Assembly: GCF_020283565.1 (NCBI RefSeq)
Contig: NC_060063.1
Coordinates: 48,072,856-48,136,855, forward strand
Length of the DNA: 64,000 bases
From: Trifolium pratense
Taxonomy: Eukaryota > Streptophyta > Magnoliopsida > Fabales > Fabaceae
Direction: 5' to 3'
A program made the translations under genes and the position numbers. This document shows positions 1 to 10,810 of this stretch, piece by piece. The notes under the pieces were generated by a model. The model worked only from the letters and a program-made list of their open reading frames with translations, made no database searches and was not told where the DNA came from. Position 1 is the first letter of the stretch; each line of letters begins with the position of its first letter.

Positions 1-1774
1 CTACAGTGAGACAAGAGCATGTACAGGATCACACGGGATTGTCTAGAGGTCTTTCCAAAGACCAAATGTGATAATGTATATAATATAAGTCCCACCTTCT
101 ATAAATAAAACCAACATATTACCCCACCTGTACATGCAAGAGTTCTGGTATTCAAATTTTTGGTATGTCTTAAACAACTATTGATACTTACTTAGGGAGG
201 CAAGGACCGCGAAGTTCTGTGCAAATTTCACGGGGTTGGTTTTATAAAAATATAAATTGTGGTTCATAATGGCTCATGATCTTGTGTTCTATATTGATTC
301 TCTTCTTTTCTCCTAACATTGTTTCTGAGCTATCAATGTGGTTCATAATGGCTCATGATCATTAATATAGCAACATTGTTTGTTGGCTATTGGCAGAAGG
401 TATGAACAAGACAAGAACCACTTTTATCAGCTACTCAATGTATTAGAGTAACTTATTTTTATAACCAATTTCATCAAATAAATAAAATGTTAAATAAAGA
501 GGTTAATGACTGTGCACTGTCAGTGTATAAAAAATGTACACGGTCATTCAATTATTACTCACTCTGTAAAACCTTGTGTGTAAAACTCTTCCATAGTTGG
601 AGAAAATGAAAGTGTTTTCAAGATCATAAGTGTCAACCTCACAGCCAATGAATCGGAAAACTTCACTAGAGAATTAAAGCGTGTCGGGTCCTTGCCAACT
701 GCCAATGCATGTGATTACTTATGGGCAATTCCCACCTTACAACAATGTCTGATCAGTTAGCAATTAAATTATATGTTGTGTGGTAGTACTTGTGCAGTTG
801 GAAACAGTGGGGTGTTGATGAATACTGTACAATCAAAAGGACTTTCCGTGCTCCTCACAACGTACTAGCCCTGCAAGCTGTTATGACAAATAAAGCTATT
901 GATTTTGACTGCATAAGACATTATAACATGCAACCATTAATTGAATTTATGCTCCTAGTCCTAGTAGACCAATGACTAGTAGTAATGTGCAGATAAGTAT
1001 TAACATTTGAAGAAATTTGCTTTGGCTCTCATACCGCCAATTTAGAGATGCATTAATTATTTTAGAGGTCCATGGGATGTTGGCATGTCAAGTGTGAGTA
1101 AGAGTCCAATGGCTCCTAAGCGACCTGTTCACTCTTTCCATGAAAGAGGAATATTTGCCAATTTTACATCACATTAACTCTGGTTCGCAATGCTCTGTTT
1201 ATTGATGTCTCTTAACCCTGCATTAGCATTTGGAATGACGCCGAAGCTTACATCCAAAGGATCTGCAGCCTTTTTTTATGGTCTTCTATTACCACCTTCT
1301 GATGAATATGAAAAAGTGGATGTTGAGCATCGTATAAGTAATGTGTCCCATAATACCTGCTGATGTCTTGAGGTTTTGGGTGAAAATGTGGTGTCTAAGC
1401 CACTTATGTGATTGCTCTTAGATCATTGTGATGATCCTCCAAAATTTCCTCATGACCCAATTTGGTATCAAAGCTGATTGTATGACTGGCTGGTGACTGA
1501 CCCAAGTCTAGGAATAGTCATTAAATCCACAATATCCACATTAGCGATTGATTTTCAGTGAAACATTAATATCTATATGTCTTTATCAAGTTTGAACTGT
1601 TAATAGAGATATATGATATAAAACCATTTATTTGATTTCAGTTAACAATTTAAGGTTTTGAAAGAGTTGGTTCGTGATGTGGTATTATAATTTTTATGAG
1701 TTGGTTAGAACAGAAGATGTTATAAACAGGAATAACATAAAGAAAACGAAGAGGATTTATGCAAAAATCTGGCT

Positions 1775-1837
<63 letters not shown>

Positions 1838-2017
1838 GTTTTGAGCAAAAATAAGATGTTTACAAAAACTCTCTGAAATTTGATCAAAAAGTCAAATATT
1901 TCTCTGTTCATAATTATCTCAATTGGATGTCATTTCTACTTACAAAAGAATGAAAAATGAAAGTTTGTGCTATACAATTTGTGTCAACTAACTAAATCCT
2001 ATGTCATAATTTCTCCT
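1..2017. other. Intergenic region, no recognisable gene
   Basis: AT-rich sequence with only short open frames. A 23-bp direct repeat (gtggttcataatggctcatg and three following bases) occurs near 260 and again near 339. No gene or complete transposon could be supported here. Confidence 0.5.
1778..1835. repeat. (TA)n microsatellite
   Basis: Uninterrupted TA dinucleotide run of about 58 bp. Confidence 0.95.
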
Positions 2018-2284
2018 TTAGTGAAATTTAACTTTGAAGTGAGAAGTGAGTTCTAAGAAAGCATCTTCACGGCAAGGAATTGTTAGACCACCCATTGGAT
2101 GATCGTATCCAAATTCTTCTTATGCTTGACATAGTAATTCTTGAAATGAAGGTTGATTCAAGAATGAAATGGGAATCACAAACCGCTTCATTTTGTCTCC
2201 GACATAAACCGCAAGATAGCCTTTTGGGACTTCATCCACAACCTTTGAAGATGACTTTCTAATACCAGGTAAGTGAAATCCCAT
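2018..2284 (-). pseudogene. SAUR-like auxin-responsive gene, one premature stop
   Basis: A small auxin-up RNA (SAUR) reading frame of 89 codons. It starts with ATG (2284-2282), runs through the SAUR core ([28 protein letters not shown]) and ends at TAA 2018-2020. Codon 55 (2122-2120) is TAA where the paralogues at 25.3 and 27.9 kb have a Glu codon in the SQAEE motif; the frame is otherwise open. A single-base change would explain the loss. SAURs are single-exon early auxin-response proteins that inhibit PP2C.D phosphatases and promote cell expansion. Truncation before the FGYDHP motif should abolish function, so I call it a pseudogene. Sequencing error or a population variant remains possible. 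Confidence 0.85.
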
Positions 2285-3044
2285 ATTGTTATTAACTTAT
2301 TATGAGTTGCAACACACACTTATAAAGAATGCAACAGCTTATGTATGAAAGAAATATTTGAATTTGTATTTTGTAGATGACTTGTTTTGCTGTTTGAGAA
2401 TGTCATGACGAGTATATATAGATAGATATTGGGAGTCTTTGTGGAAATAATTTTCTGCTAAATTGTGTGGCTGTGTTACTTGTGGGCTATTATTTGATTG
2501 GAGACAAGGGCCAATGAGATGTCACATGGTATTGTTTCATGCTTAAAAACTCATGCCAACTCAGTTGCCCCTTTAGAAAAAGACTTTACAACCACTAAGC
2601 TAATTATCACATTCTTGCAGCAGACAAGCTCAAAACATGTATATCGGAAAATTGGTTTCTCAAATTATTGTTAAACAACTAGGAAATTTCATCTTGGGAT
2701 ATGTTAATTCCACATCATAAAAAATCCTAGTTAGCATCTGCCAAATCATCATCTACAGAAGACACCCTGACATCCAAATCAGTATAAACTTGAGGTGTAA
2801 GTAAATGTTAGAATAATGAATACCATGTGAGGTTGTGAAGGGTTTGTCAATATAGACCAATATATGTGACATTAGACTTGGTTCAACCCAAAAATCTGGT
2901 CTGAAACAATTAATCAAAGGCTACATCAAACAAAACTAGGATTATTAGATGTGAATAAAAAAGAGAGTATCGGAAAATTACCTCATCTTGTAAATTTTAG
3001 CCACTATGTCTGTGGCTTGTTTATTAAAGTTCATCTTTGCTTAG
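2285..3044. other. Upstream flank of the SAUR pseudogene
   Basis: AT-rich, no coding signal. A TATA-like stretch (gagtatatatagatag, near 2410) lies about 130 bp upstream of the ATG on the minus strand, the spacing seen at the other SAURs in this window. Confidence 0.4.
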
Positions 3045-3049
3045 CAACC

Positions 3050-4306
3050 TGATAAGTGTCCAATTTTAGTTAAAAAGTATCATGAATTATGGGCACTTAC
3101 CAATACATTTATGAAGAAATTTTGATTAAAACCCCTTTTTGATGTAAATATAACATTGATCAAAGAAAAATTAATCCCAAGACATTTTGTTAGGAATGGC
3201 TATAAAAAGGCAGGATTTTGAAGCCTTCGCTCAGCGAAGCCACAGCAAGCTGCAGCGAACGAAACCAGTGGGTTAAGGGTCCATGGCGAAGATCAGCGAG
3301 CCTCAGCGAGCAGAACAACAAATGAACATTCGCTCAGCGAAGGTTAGCGAGAGATAGCGAACAAAGGCAGAGAGTTATGGTCTGATGGCGAGAGATAGCG
3401 AGCTTCAACGAATAAATGATGAGTCAGGCTTTTTGCTACGTGTCAAGAAATCTCTTGCCTAAGTAACCTGTTCGCTTAGCGAACATCATTTCGCTCAGCG
3501 AACTGCTATGTTTTGAAAATCTATAAATAGCAGTCAGAAGCCACTTTCTGATATCATCTCATTTTGTAATAGTTCATATACGTGAAAAACACTAGTTTAA
3601 GAGTTCTAGAGGAGTTTTGTAAGGTGGATTCATCAATACACTTGAGAAATCAAGAGATGTTCTTCATCCCTTTTACTCCTTGTTCTTGTAAGTTCATTTC
3701 TACCATGTCTAGCTAAATTTCTTTGTTGTTGGGATTAGATGTAGTTATTTTGTGATCATGTAGTCGATTCAATCTCAATATATATGTTTTATTTATCAAT
3801 CATTATGAGTGTTATCTTGTTTTAATCGTTTATTTCTAAGATTTGAATGGTATAGACATATATTTTTAAATCAAGAGTAAAGATAATCACTTATTAAACT
3901 TCAAGGTTTAGACATAGATTTTGAGTTTAATAATCACTTCAATGCTATTATGTCGATTAATGATTCGAGACATCGAACGTTAATAGATATAATAGATTTC
4001 ACGGCGTAATCTGGACACGGATACGTTCGATGCGTGATATGTGATAATAATAATAATGATTGGTGAATGAAATATATATATTGATGGTTGATTGATACAT
4101 GCTAATGAAATAACGAATCTAGTCCCGACAACTTCTTTTTATCCAAAGTTTTAAAATCCTTTTTATCGATCGCACTTTTATGTTTTTGAAACAAATCATA
4201 CAAAAACCCGCACTTAAAATCATGGAAATTGCAAATCACCGTTTGATATCACACTAGTCCCTGTGGATACGATATAACGAAAATACTTGCTTTTGTACTT
4301 TCATCA
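3050..4306 (+). mobile_element. Solo LTR of an LTR retrotransposon, TSD CAACC
   Basis: A 1257-bp unit that begins TGATAAGTGTCC and ends TTTCATCA, so its ends are inverted (TGAT/ATCA). It is flanked by CAACC at 3045-3049 and 4307-4311. No internal coding region or second LTR is present, which fits a solo LTR left by recombination between the two LTRs. Near 3220-3510 it has many GCTCAGCGAA/TTCGCTGAGC-type palindromic words. Near 4254-4275 it has the CCCTGTGGATACGATA motif often seen in plant Ty3-type (Athila- or Diaspora-like) LTRs; that family assignment is from memory. Orientation is tentative. Confidence 0.7.
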
Positions 4307-4311
4307 CAACC

Positions 4312-5402
4312 ATAGTCATAGGTGAAAATTTGTAAAGTCCTGACCTTCAATTTATTTAGGACACGCCATACAATCCCAAGCTAGCCATCGAATTCCTGTA
4401 CGGTTTTAACCAACGCCCCAATCAAAACAAAAAAAATAATAATCAATTTTTGAATCTTTTTCAGTCCTATAGTATATGCGATAAGAAAAATACTCATAAC
4501 ATACGCCGAAATAGCTTGTAAAACCAATTTAATCATCACTTCTTTGTCGGCTTTGGATAATGACGACCCCTCAAAGAGTTATTTCACTTCCAAATTCCGT
4601 CCTTAACATATGTAAAAGTAGCTTTTTTTATTCCTTCCAACCATTTTCTTTGACAGCTTTGGATAATGACTGGCCCTCAAAGACCTGCGCAAAAACAAAC
4701 AATCATCAGGAAAAAAAATCATTTGGCTTCTTATTTCTTTAAAAAAAAAAATTTATTTCTTCAGAATTTATTTTCTAGGTATTTTTTCGAAAAGAAAATT
4801 AGTCAAAATAGATAAATTTTTCGAAGTTAATTTTTTTTTTGACAAAATTTTCTTTAATTTTTTGATGTAGTACAAATCTGCTAGTTCAACATGTGGGACA
4901 AGATGTTCTAGCTTGAGTGCAACATCTTGACACAACTACAGGTTGAATGATTTACACAAGTCTATCTTGTGCATGTTTCTCTCACATTTCTGTTACAACT
5001 CATACACACGAAATTAAAGATTGTCCGTAATCAAAAGATTTGTTATCAAGCTTGTTTGTTATAGATATGATTGGAATCATAACTAACTTTGAAATATTTA
5101 AAACAAACATTATCTTTTGATAAAGTTAGTTTTAATACAAATCTTATCTTTTGCAACTCAAAACTCAAGCATACCTTAAGACTCAAGAGTTGCATCACTA
5201 TATAGAGGAACACTTGTTTAGTCACAACACCAAATAATAGGTGTTGGGCACACATGCATGCTTTAAAATAAAAAATAAAGTAATTAATTAATACTAGATG
5301 ATGTGATTGAGTTATTAAACATTTATTTTTTCTATTTTATGTGTGTGCCTAAGAAATAATTATTTGGGGATGTGCCCATATAATTATTTCTCCACTATAT
5401 AA
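4312..5402. other. Intergenic region with possible retroelement debris
   Basis: No gene seen. The stretch around 4890-5010 (gtgggacaagatgttct and following) resembles retrotransposon LTR debris, but no ends could be defined. Confidence 0.3.
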
Positions 5403-5414
5403 AGAGGCTCAACA

Positions 5415-5600
5415 CAACCAAATGTTAGTTGGTTCAGTGGTGATTGACGCTAAACTTGGTAGGGAGAACCACGGTTCGATCCCCCGCAACTGCATTTGGG
5501 AGGGAACTGGAACCACTTGATGCCAGAACTTGCCCCGAACTCTGGACTACTAGGGGGCCTTCCCCTAAGAACCAGAGGGTGAAAACCAAAAAAAAAAAAA
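5415..5600 (+). mobile_element. tRNA-derived SINE
   Basis: A SINE with an RNA polymerase III promoter: A-box-like ttggttcagtggtgattg (about 5430-5447), then B box ggttcgatccc (5473-5483) about 30 bp on, a tRNA-unrelated body and an A tail (5589-5601). Imperfect target-site duplications flank it: agaggctcaaca before and agagactcaaca after. No protein is encoded; the 71-codon frame across it is chance. Confidence 0.85.
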
Positions 5601-5689
5601 AGAGAGACTCAACAGAACGTTTTCAAGTACGTGAAAGAATTGAAGATCTCAAGTTTTAGATCTAGTTATACTTGTGTTTTTTTTTTCTT

Positions 5690-6073
5690 GTAGACATCGT
5701 GCCCCACATCTGTCCGCTGAAGAACAAAATTTTCATATAGAATTCCTCCCACAAAAATTTATATATTTTAAATAAAAGATGAATTAAATATAAAATATTC
5801 ATCGTCGAAAACACGAAAATTCATATTTAATTAATTACTTGTTAAAATTTTAAAATGTTTGCAAAAAAGTTTTTTGTATTGTACTGAACATTACTATAAA
5901 AATTAATTAAACAAATGAAGAATAAACATGAGTTATCTTCAATGTACGGACCAAATTTTTTGATTAAAATCATTTCAATTTTTTTTTATGAAAGGGTCAA
6001 AAAGTAAAATATAGCATATATAGTAAAATCATAAATCTCGTTGACCGTGTATATAATTATTTTTACTAATATA
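5690..6073. other. Intergenic, AT-rich
   Basis: No gene, RNA or defined repeat recognised. Confidence 0.4.
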
Positions 6074-6075
6074 TA

Positions 6076-6390
6076 CTCCCTCCGTTCCTTTTTCTTTGTC
6101 GTTTTAGAAAAAAAAATTGTTTCAAATTGTTTGTCGTTTAAATAATTTAATGTTATATTTCGTCTATTATACACATTATCAAATACTCTTATCATTTTCA
6201 ATAAAACAAATTAATGCTATATATTTAAAAAAACTACAGTTTTTTTTTGGAAAGAGAAAGTGTGTGCAAAAAATGGAATTTATTGATGAATTAAAATATG
6301 GGTATAATAGGAAGATAAGGTGCAAAAATATATTTTCTTAATTTATTATTATTTTTTTCTAAAACGACAAAGAAAAAGAAACCGAGGGAG
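6076..6390. mobile_element. Stowaway-type MITE, TA target site
   Basis: A 315-bp element with terminal inverted repeats of roughly 35 bp (ctccctccgttcctttttct at the left end, its inverted counterpart ending gggag at the right) and TA on each side (6074-6075, 6391-6392). Termini of this type are typical of Tc1/Mariner-derived Stowaway MITEs. It ends about 150 bp upstream of the defensin-like gene, so it could carry promoter sequence for that gene; this is inference. Confidence 0.9.
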
Positions 6391-6494
6391 TATATACAAC
6401 CAAACGTTTTTATTATATAATAAATTTTATTGACCGTAATTATGTTTTTTTGACCTTAAAGGAAAAAGCAATACACATTAACTTCTCTTGTGAC

Positions 6495-6502
6495 TATAAA
6501 TA
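6495..6502 (+). promoter_or_regulatory. TATA box of the defensin-like gene
   Basis: TATAAATA 48 bp upstream of the ATG at 6543, which implies a very short 5' leader. Confidence 0.6.
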
Positions 6503-6542
6503 GCCTATTCTAACAGCTTAATTCTCAACCTATCAAAGTATA

Positions 6543-7293
6543 ATGACAATCCACATCAATCTTCTATGTTTTACAATTGCAGTTATGTGTCTTGCTTCAA
6601 TGATATTTGTTGGTAATAAATCAATTCTTTCACTAAATTTTGTTATGTTGTCAATGAAATGTCTTGTAATTGTAGAATTTGATAACAGTGTTTTAGATTA
6701 TTATAAGTTTGTTTTTTAGAAACATTTTTTTAAGAAAAATTATATCATCATATGTTTGAAATGACAATGTCTTGTACATTAGAAAATATTTATAATAACT
6801 TTTAATTGAATGTAACATAAGTTGAATTCACAAATCAAGAAAATTGTTTTATTTCAGGGAGTTGTCTAAATAAGTCGTTTTATTATATTGCTCTGCTTAT
6901 TGTAGAACAAGGGGCTACATTTTGGTGGCAATTGTTTTATTGGCTCGGGCATTTGTTGCTGTACACCAAATTTTGATGTGTTATAAATAAAATGTTTTGC
7001 AGTAATTTAAATTCTTATATTTCTGTTTTAAGTTGTGAGTTTTAGAAGCATTTTTGTTTTGAAAATTTCTATCATAGGTTTGAAATGACAATATCTTGTA
7101 TATTAGATGATATTTCTAAAATAACGTTTAATTGATTGTAGCAGAAGCTGATTTGACAAATTCAGGAACTTGCTTTCTTACGGGGACTTGTCCAGTAAAC
7201 ACATATGGGTGTTCCCTTCAATGTAAAGATAAGGGCTTTCGTTTTGGTGGTAAGTGTCAACAAGGGGTTTGTTGTTGTACACCAAATATTTGA
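6543..7293 (+). CDS. Defensin-like secreted cysteine-rich peptide, two exons
   Basis: Exon 1 (6543-6612) encodes a hydrophobic signal peptide starting MTIHINLLCFTIAVMCLASM and ends at a GT donor in phase 1. Exon 2 (7145-7293) follows an AG acceptor and encodes the mature peptide, ending at TGA 7291-7293. The product is 72 residues. The mature part has eight cysteines in the order C-x5-C-x6-C-x3-C-x10-C-x4-C-C-C. It includes a C-x3-C / C-x-C pair and a GKC gamma-core-like turn, which is the CS-alpha-beta signature. An intron between signal peptide and mature region is the usual structure of plant defensin-like (DEFL/LCR) and nodule cysteine-rich (NCR) genes. The peptide is probably secreted; antimicrobial, reproductive or symbiotic roles cannot be told apart from sequence. 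The intron holds a decayed extra copy of exon 2. Confidence 0.8.
6851..6986 (+). pseudogene. Decayed duplicate of defensin-like exon 2
   Basis: Inside the defensin-like intron lies a second cysteine-rich exon. It encodes HFGGNC and, further on, ICCCTPNF in the frame closing at TAA 6984-6986, matching RFGGKC and VCCCTPNI of the functional exon. The first half (gggagttgtctaaat, after an AG at 6856-6857) is in another frame, so the copy has frameshifts and an in-frame TAG. The upstream intron segment is duplicated too (aaatgacaatgtcttg near 6769 and aaatgacaatatcttg near 7083), giving a tandem-duplication period of about 315 bp. The ancestral acceptor (tgtagcag) reads tgtaacat here. Confidence 0.75.
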
Positions 7294-7440
7294 GAGATTT
7301 ATGTTTGATAGTTGCACTTTTTGAAATGTTTGTACACATTAGTATACAAACACAATCTTTAAGATTTTAATATTGTAATTTTAATTAAAAATAATATTAT
7401 TATGGTTTTATAAATAATATATATATATATATGTGAAATT

Positions 7441-8082
7441 CTGGCAGGCTGGCGGACAGATGCTGTGACAGATGCTACATCATGCATCTTATACCAGTAC
7501 ATAACACAATAGAAAAGTTAAATAAAGTGCATAACGTAAATAACACAGGTTATTTGTTAACCTAGTTCAGTGTAAACACACCTAATCTGGGGGATACCAA
7601 TCCAGGAAGAAAATCCACTATAATAGTGTTAATTTAGAGCCAAACTCCCCCATTTACAACTCTTCACTTAACCACTACCCGTGCTAACTTCTACCTAGGA
7701 ACTCCTAGATATGAGACCCCTCTCACTTCCTCTCAATCACACAACCCGTGATGTAAACTCAGTAGCAACTCAATTGTTAAGATACACTTCAAACACAATC
7801 CTAACTCCTTACTTCAAAGCTTAAGAGTAGGTTCACACAACTAATCTCCTTGCTTAAAAGCTTCAGAGATATTACAATACTCTACTCATTACCTAAAGGT
7901 TTCTGAGTGAGGACATAGTGACCATCTCACAACCGAGTGGTTCACTTTACACCAACTCTCCACCAGAACAAGAAGTTGGCCATGGATACATCCTTAAGCA
8001 CCACAAACGAAACTAATTTGCGGATTCAATTAAGTTTGGCACAACCCTTTAAAACCCAACATTTGAATCAATTTGGATATTC
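7441..8082. repeat. LTR-retrotransposon fragment
   Basis: Non-coding sequence with a block (aataacacaggttatttgtt and following) that recurs at about 22790-22830, next to another LTR. It resembles legume Copia LTR or leader sequence. No LTR pair, primer-binding site or TSD could be placed. Confidence 0.4.
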
Positions 8083-8341
8083 ACTAGTGGAAAATTTTTA
8101 AATCAGAGATTTTAAATCGTATACAATCCACTTGATTTAAAAAGGTTGAGAGTGGGACACGGTTGGAATTTTGAAATTTGATTTGGTATACCCATTTGAC
8201 TTTACTTATTTTTTACTTCTCTACTTCTTTTAAGGAGAAGTAGGCCTAACAAATTTTGATAAAATTCTTAAAATAATGAGTGTCTTTTTTAATGAAAAAA
8301 ACACAATATAAGTTACTTTAATAAAAGAATTTATAATAACT

Positions 8342-8581
8342 AACGGGCCAGGCACGCGCGTTCCGCGCCTGCCTTTGTCTAAGTTATGTAAAAAAAAAAA
8401 TATATGTTTTATGTTATGGCGAGTTTGTTAATAAAAGATTTTTGCTACTAAAAACTGACGTGTCTTATGGTGAGTTTGTTAATAAAAAAATTTTGTTGCT
8501 ACTAAAAAAAATCAAGTGTATTGTTGATATTATGAAAAGTTCACACCAAAACTCATGTATTCTCTTTATATATAGTATAGA
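8342..8581 (-). mobile_element. Small non-autonomous Helitron
   Basis: On the minus strand it starts TCTATACTATATATAAAGAG after an A (8582). It ends with a GC-rich hairpin (GGCAGGCGCGGAACGCGCGT and on) followed by GTTAG and a T. A 5' TC start, a 3' hairpin just before a CTRR-type end and insertion between A and T are Helitron hallmarks. The terminal tetranucleotide reads TTAG rather than CTAG. About 240 bp, no coding capacity. Confidence 0.65.
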
Positions 8582-8941
8582 TATATATTATATTTTTTAA
8601 TTAAGTTGTTATTATTAGGATAATTATCTTTTAAAGCTATAGATATGATAGTGAATATATGATAATTTATTTACTAACACTTATGATAATTTCATAAGTG
8701 TTTTATTTATTTATATTCAATAAATTCACGTTAAGGGGTTTGAGTGTTACAGTTGAATCGCTAATTTTACCAAACACATCAGAGAGGAAAGTGAGAGGAT
8801 CAGTGAGAACTTACGGTGTGTTTGTTTCTAGTGAAAGTGAGAGGATTGATAGTAGGAAGGAAAGAAACATAGTTTTCGTGGGCCCCATGTACAAAAATGT
8901 TTACGCGAAGATCAGGACGAAAAGTTTGGAAATGAAAACGA

Positions 8942-9130
8942 CACTACAATAAATATGGTCTATGGCAACACTTTTTTAGACAACACATAAAAATTGTTGC
9001 CTAAAAATCGATCTGGCGACGTTTTACAATTGTTGCCAAAACAAAATTTTTACGCCTAACAATTGTTCCCTAAAATACTTCTGGGAACGATTTTCAAGCG
9101 CCTCAAATATATATCTTTGGCAATACCGGA
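8942..9130 (+). mobile_element. Truncated CACTA-type transposon terminus
   Basis: Starts CACTACAATAAATATGGTC and continues with repeated ttgttgcc/ggcaacaatt words, as in CACTA subterminal repeats. No matching right terminus was found in the window, so this is probably a fragment. Confidence 0.5.
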
Positions 9131-9158
9131 TTGGTAAAAGGACAAACTGCTCCTTGTA

Positions 9159-9449
9159 CTTTCTCCGGACACAAATATAAGAAAAAAATACTTTAAATTC
9201 TGGACACAAATATAAACAAAAGTCAACTACTTTTAAATTATTTAATACTACTATTCCTAATATATCCTTATTTAATCATTTTACTTTCAAAAGTTTATAT
9301 GATTCTAAGGCATAAATCACTTTTCAAAGGATAAAACAGTGAACTTAACTCATGTTTTGCATTAAATCAAGAAAATTAATTACACTTAACTAAATTTCTT
9401 AAACACCACATAAATAATTATTTTTTCTCATATTTGTGTCCGGATAGAG
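9159..9449. mobile_element. MITE with TA target site
   Basis: A 291-bp unit with inverted ends (ctttctccggacacaaatat on the left; ctctatccggacacaaatat as the inverted right end) and TA on each side (9157-9158, 9450-9451). Stowaway-like by target site. Confidence 0.8.
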
Positions 9450-9602
9450 TAGCATTTTCACCATGGTTACATATTTACTATTTTATAAAATTTGGAATTT
9501 CTCTCACATGGCAACGTGGCATCAGTATAGATCAATTTTATATTGTCTTTTTTCTTTTTCTTTTTAAAATAAATACATATGGTCACTTTTGGGTATAATA
9601 TA

Positions 9603-9606
<4 letters not shown>

Positions 9607-9680
<74 letters not shown>
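9607..9680. repeat. (TA)n microsatellite
   Basis: About 74 bp of TA repeats. The Helitron at 9681-10251 abuts it, consistent with insertion at an AT dinucleotide within the repeat. The long Tyr-Ile open frame across it is an artefact. Confidence 0.95.
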
Positions 9681-9681
<1 letters not shown>

Positions 9682-10251
9682 TAGTCCCACACCCGTGTGA
9701 TGCACGGGTATTATGAGGTATTTTATATTGTAATCTTGAAAAATCATTCGTATAAATTGAAACAATAATTATTATGAAAATTATAATAATAACATCAACA
9801 ACAACAAAATAATAATAATAAAAAAAGTGATGTAAATATAAGATAGATATTAAAGATGTGTTTATACTTTTCGAAAAGATTACAATGGATCCTATTGCGT
9901 CTACCAAAATAAGTTGGTAATCCATAAATTGTCATGTCGCTATGAAAACGGTTTGTGGTCATACTCATACATTGTGCATTTGATTCTTAATTGGACACTA
10001 TAATTCAATATATAGTATAAAAGATTAATTAGTGCGTATAATTTAGTAAAACCTATTATTATTAGTTGAGTGAGTGTATAATGAAAAGTCATAGGTATAT
10101 AAATGTATGATATGAAAAAATGTATAGAGATGACAATGATGTAAGTAGAAGTGATGTGACATTATTGGGTGGTTTAATTGGATATAAGTAACTGACGTGG
10201 ATTAGGGTTAGATTAGTGGTTGCATAACTATCTAGAAATTATATATATAGA
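9681..10251 (-). mobile_element. Non-autonomous Helitron with canonical ends
   Basis: On the minus strand it begins TCTATATATATAATTTC after an A (10252). It ends with the hairpin ACCCGTGCATCACACGGGT, a short spacer and CTAG, followed by T (9680). That is a textbook Helitron structure: TC start, hairpin, CTRR end, A/T insertion site and no TSD. It is 571 bp with no Rep/helicase coding. Confidence 0.8.
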
Positions 10252-10590
10252 TGTTTATACATTTAAAAAACTTATTTATACATCACATTTGAAGTTACTT
10301 TGGTATTTTCTTCATTAACATTGATTAACAATATCTTTAACTCATTCTTCAAAATAACTATGGAAATGATAACATATAATTGACCATGGAAAACAATCGA
10401 TGTTGAATAAGTTTTTATTTATATTATAAATCTCATTGGAGGATTCTGGAATTCACTCAATTTAACTTGGTTAAAATACCTCATAATTTTTCATCATTTC
10501 TCAAAACTAATATCGAAACAATAAAATTTTTGTTGTAGAATTTGAATCCTTTCAAAAAGAAAAAAATATTAGCTCAAAACTAATACAAAA
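10252..10590. other. Intergenic, AT-rich
   Basis: No gene or defined repeat seen. Confidence 0.4.
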
Positions 10591-10810
10591 TGCTGGAGAT
10601 GCAAGGTATGATGGAGAAGATGATAAGAATTTGAATCCTATTTTCAAAACCCCTTTAATTTATTTTTCATAACCAAAAGATGTAGCAGAAGTAGGTGAAT
10701 GTGAAACATTTCTTTTCTTGTTTTAATTGGTTTTATTTTACCAACAAAGTTAGGAAGAAAAACACAAAGAGCATTGCATTTGAATCCATCATGTGTTGAA
10801 AATCATTGAA
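10591..10810 (-). pseudogene. Truncated copy of the uncharacterised gene at 17.6-22.1 kb
   Basis: Near-identical to three separate blocks of the minus-strand gene at 17587-18370 (matches around 17648-17700, 17757-17835 and 18014-18100), with the intervening coding sequence deleted. Shared stretches include aatacaaaatgctggagatg and gagcattgcatttgaatcca. No usable reading frame remains. It is a duplicated, internally deleted relic about 7 kb from its source copy. Confidence 0.8.

Noticed and set aside
2080..2262. Plus-strand 60-codon frame
   Set aside because: Antisense shadow of the SAUR pseudogene on the minus strand.
5444..5659. 71-codon frame
   Set aside because: Runs across a SINE and its A tail.
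8083..8240. CACTAGTGGAAAATTT at 8083 considered as a further CACTA terminus
   Set aside because: No subterminal repeats and no partner end; too little to support.
9467..9925. 152-codon frame with a long Tyr-Ile repeat
   Set aside because: It is a translation of the (TA)n microsatellite and the adjoining Helitron; no coding evidence.
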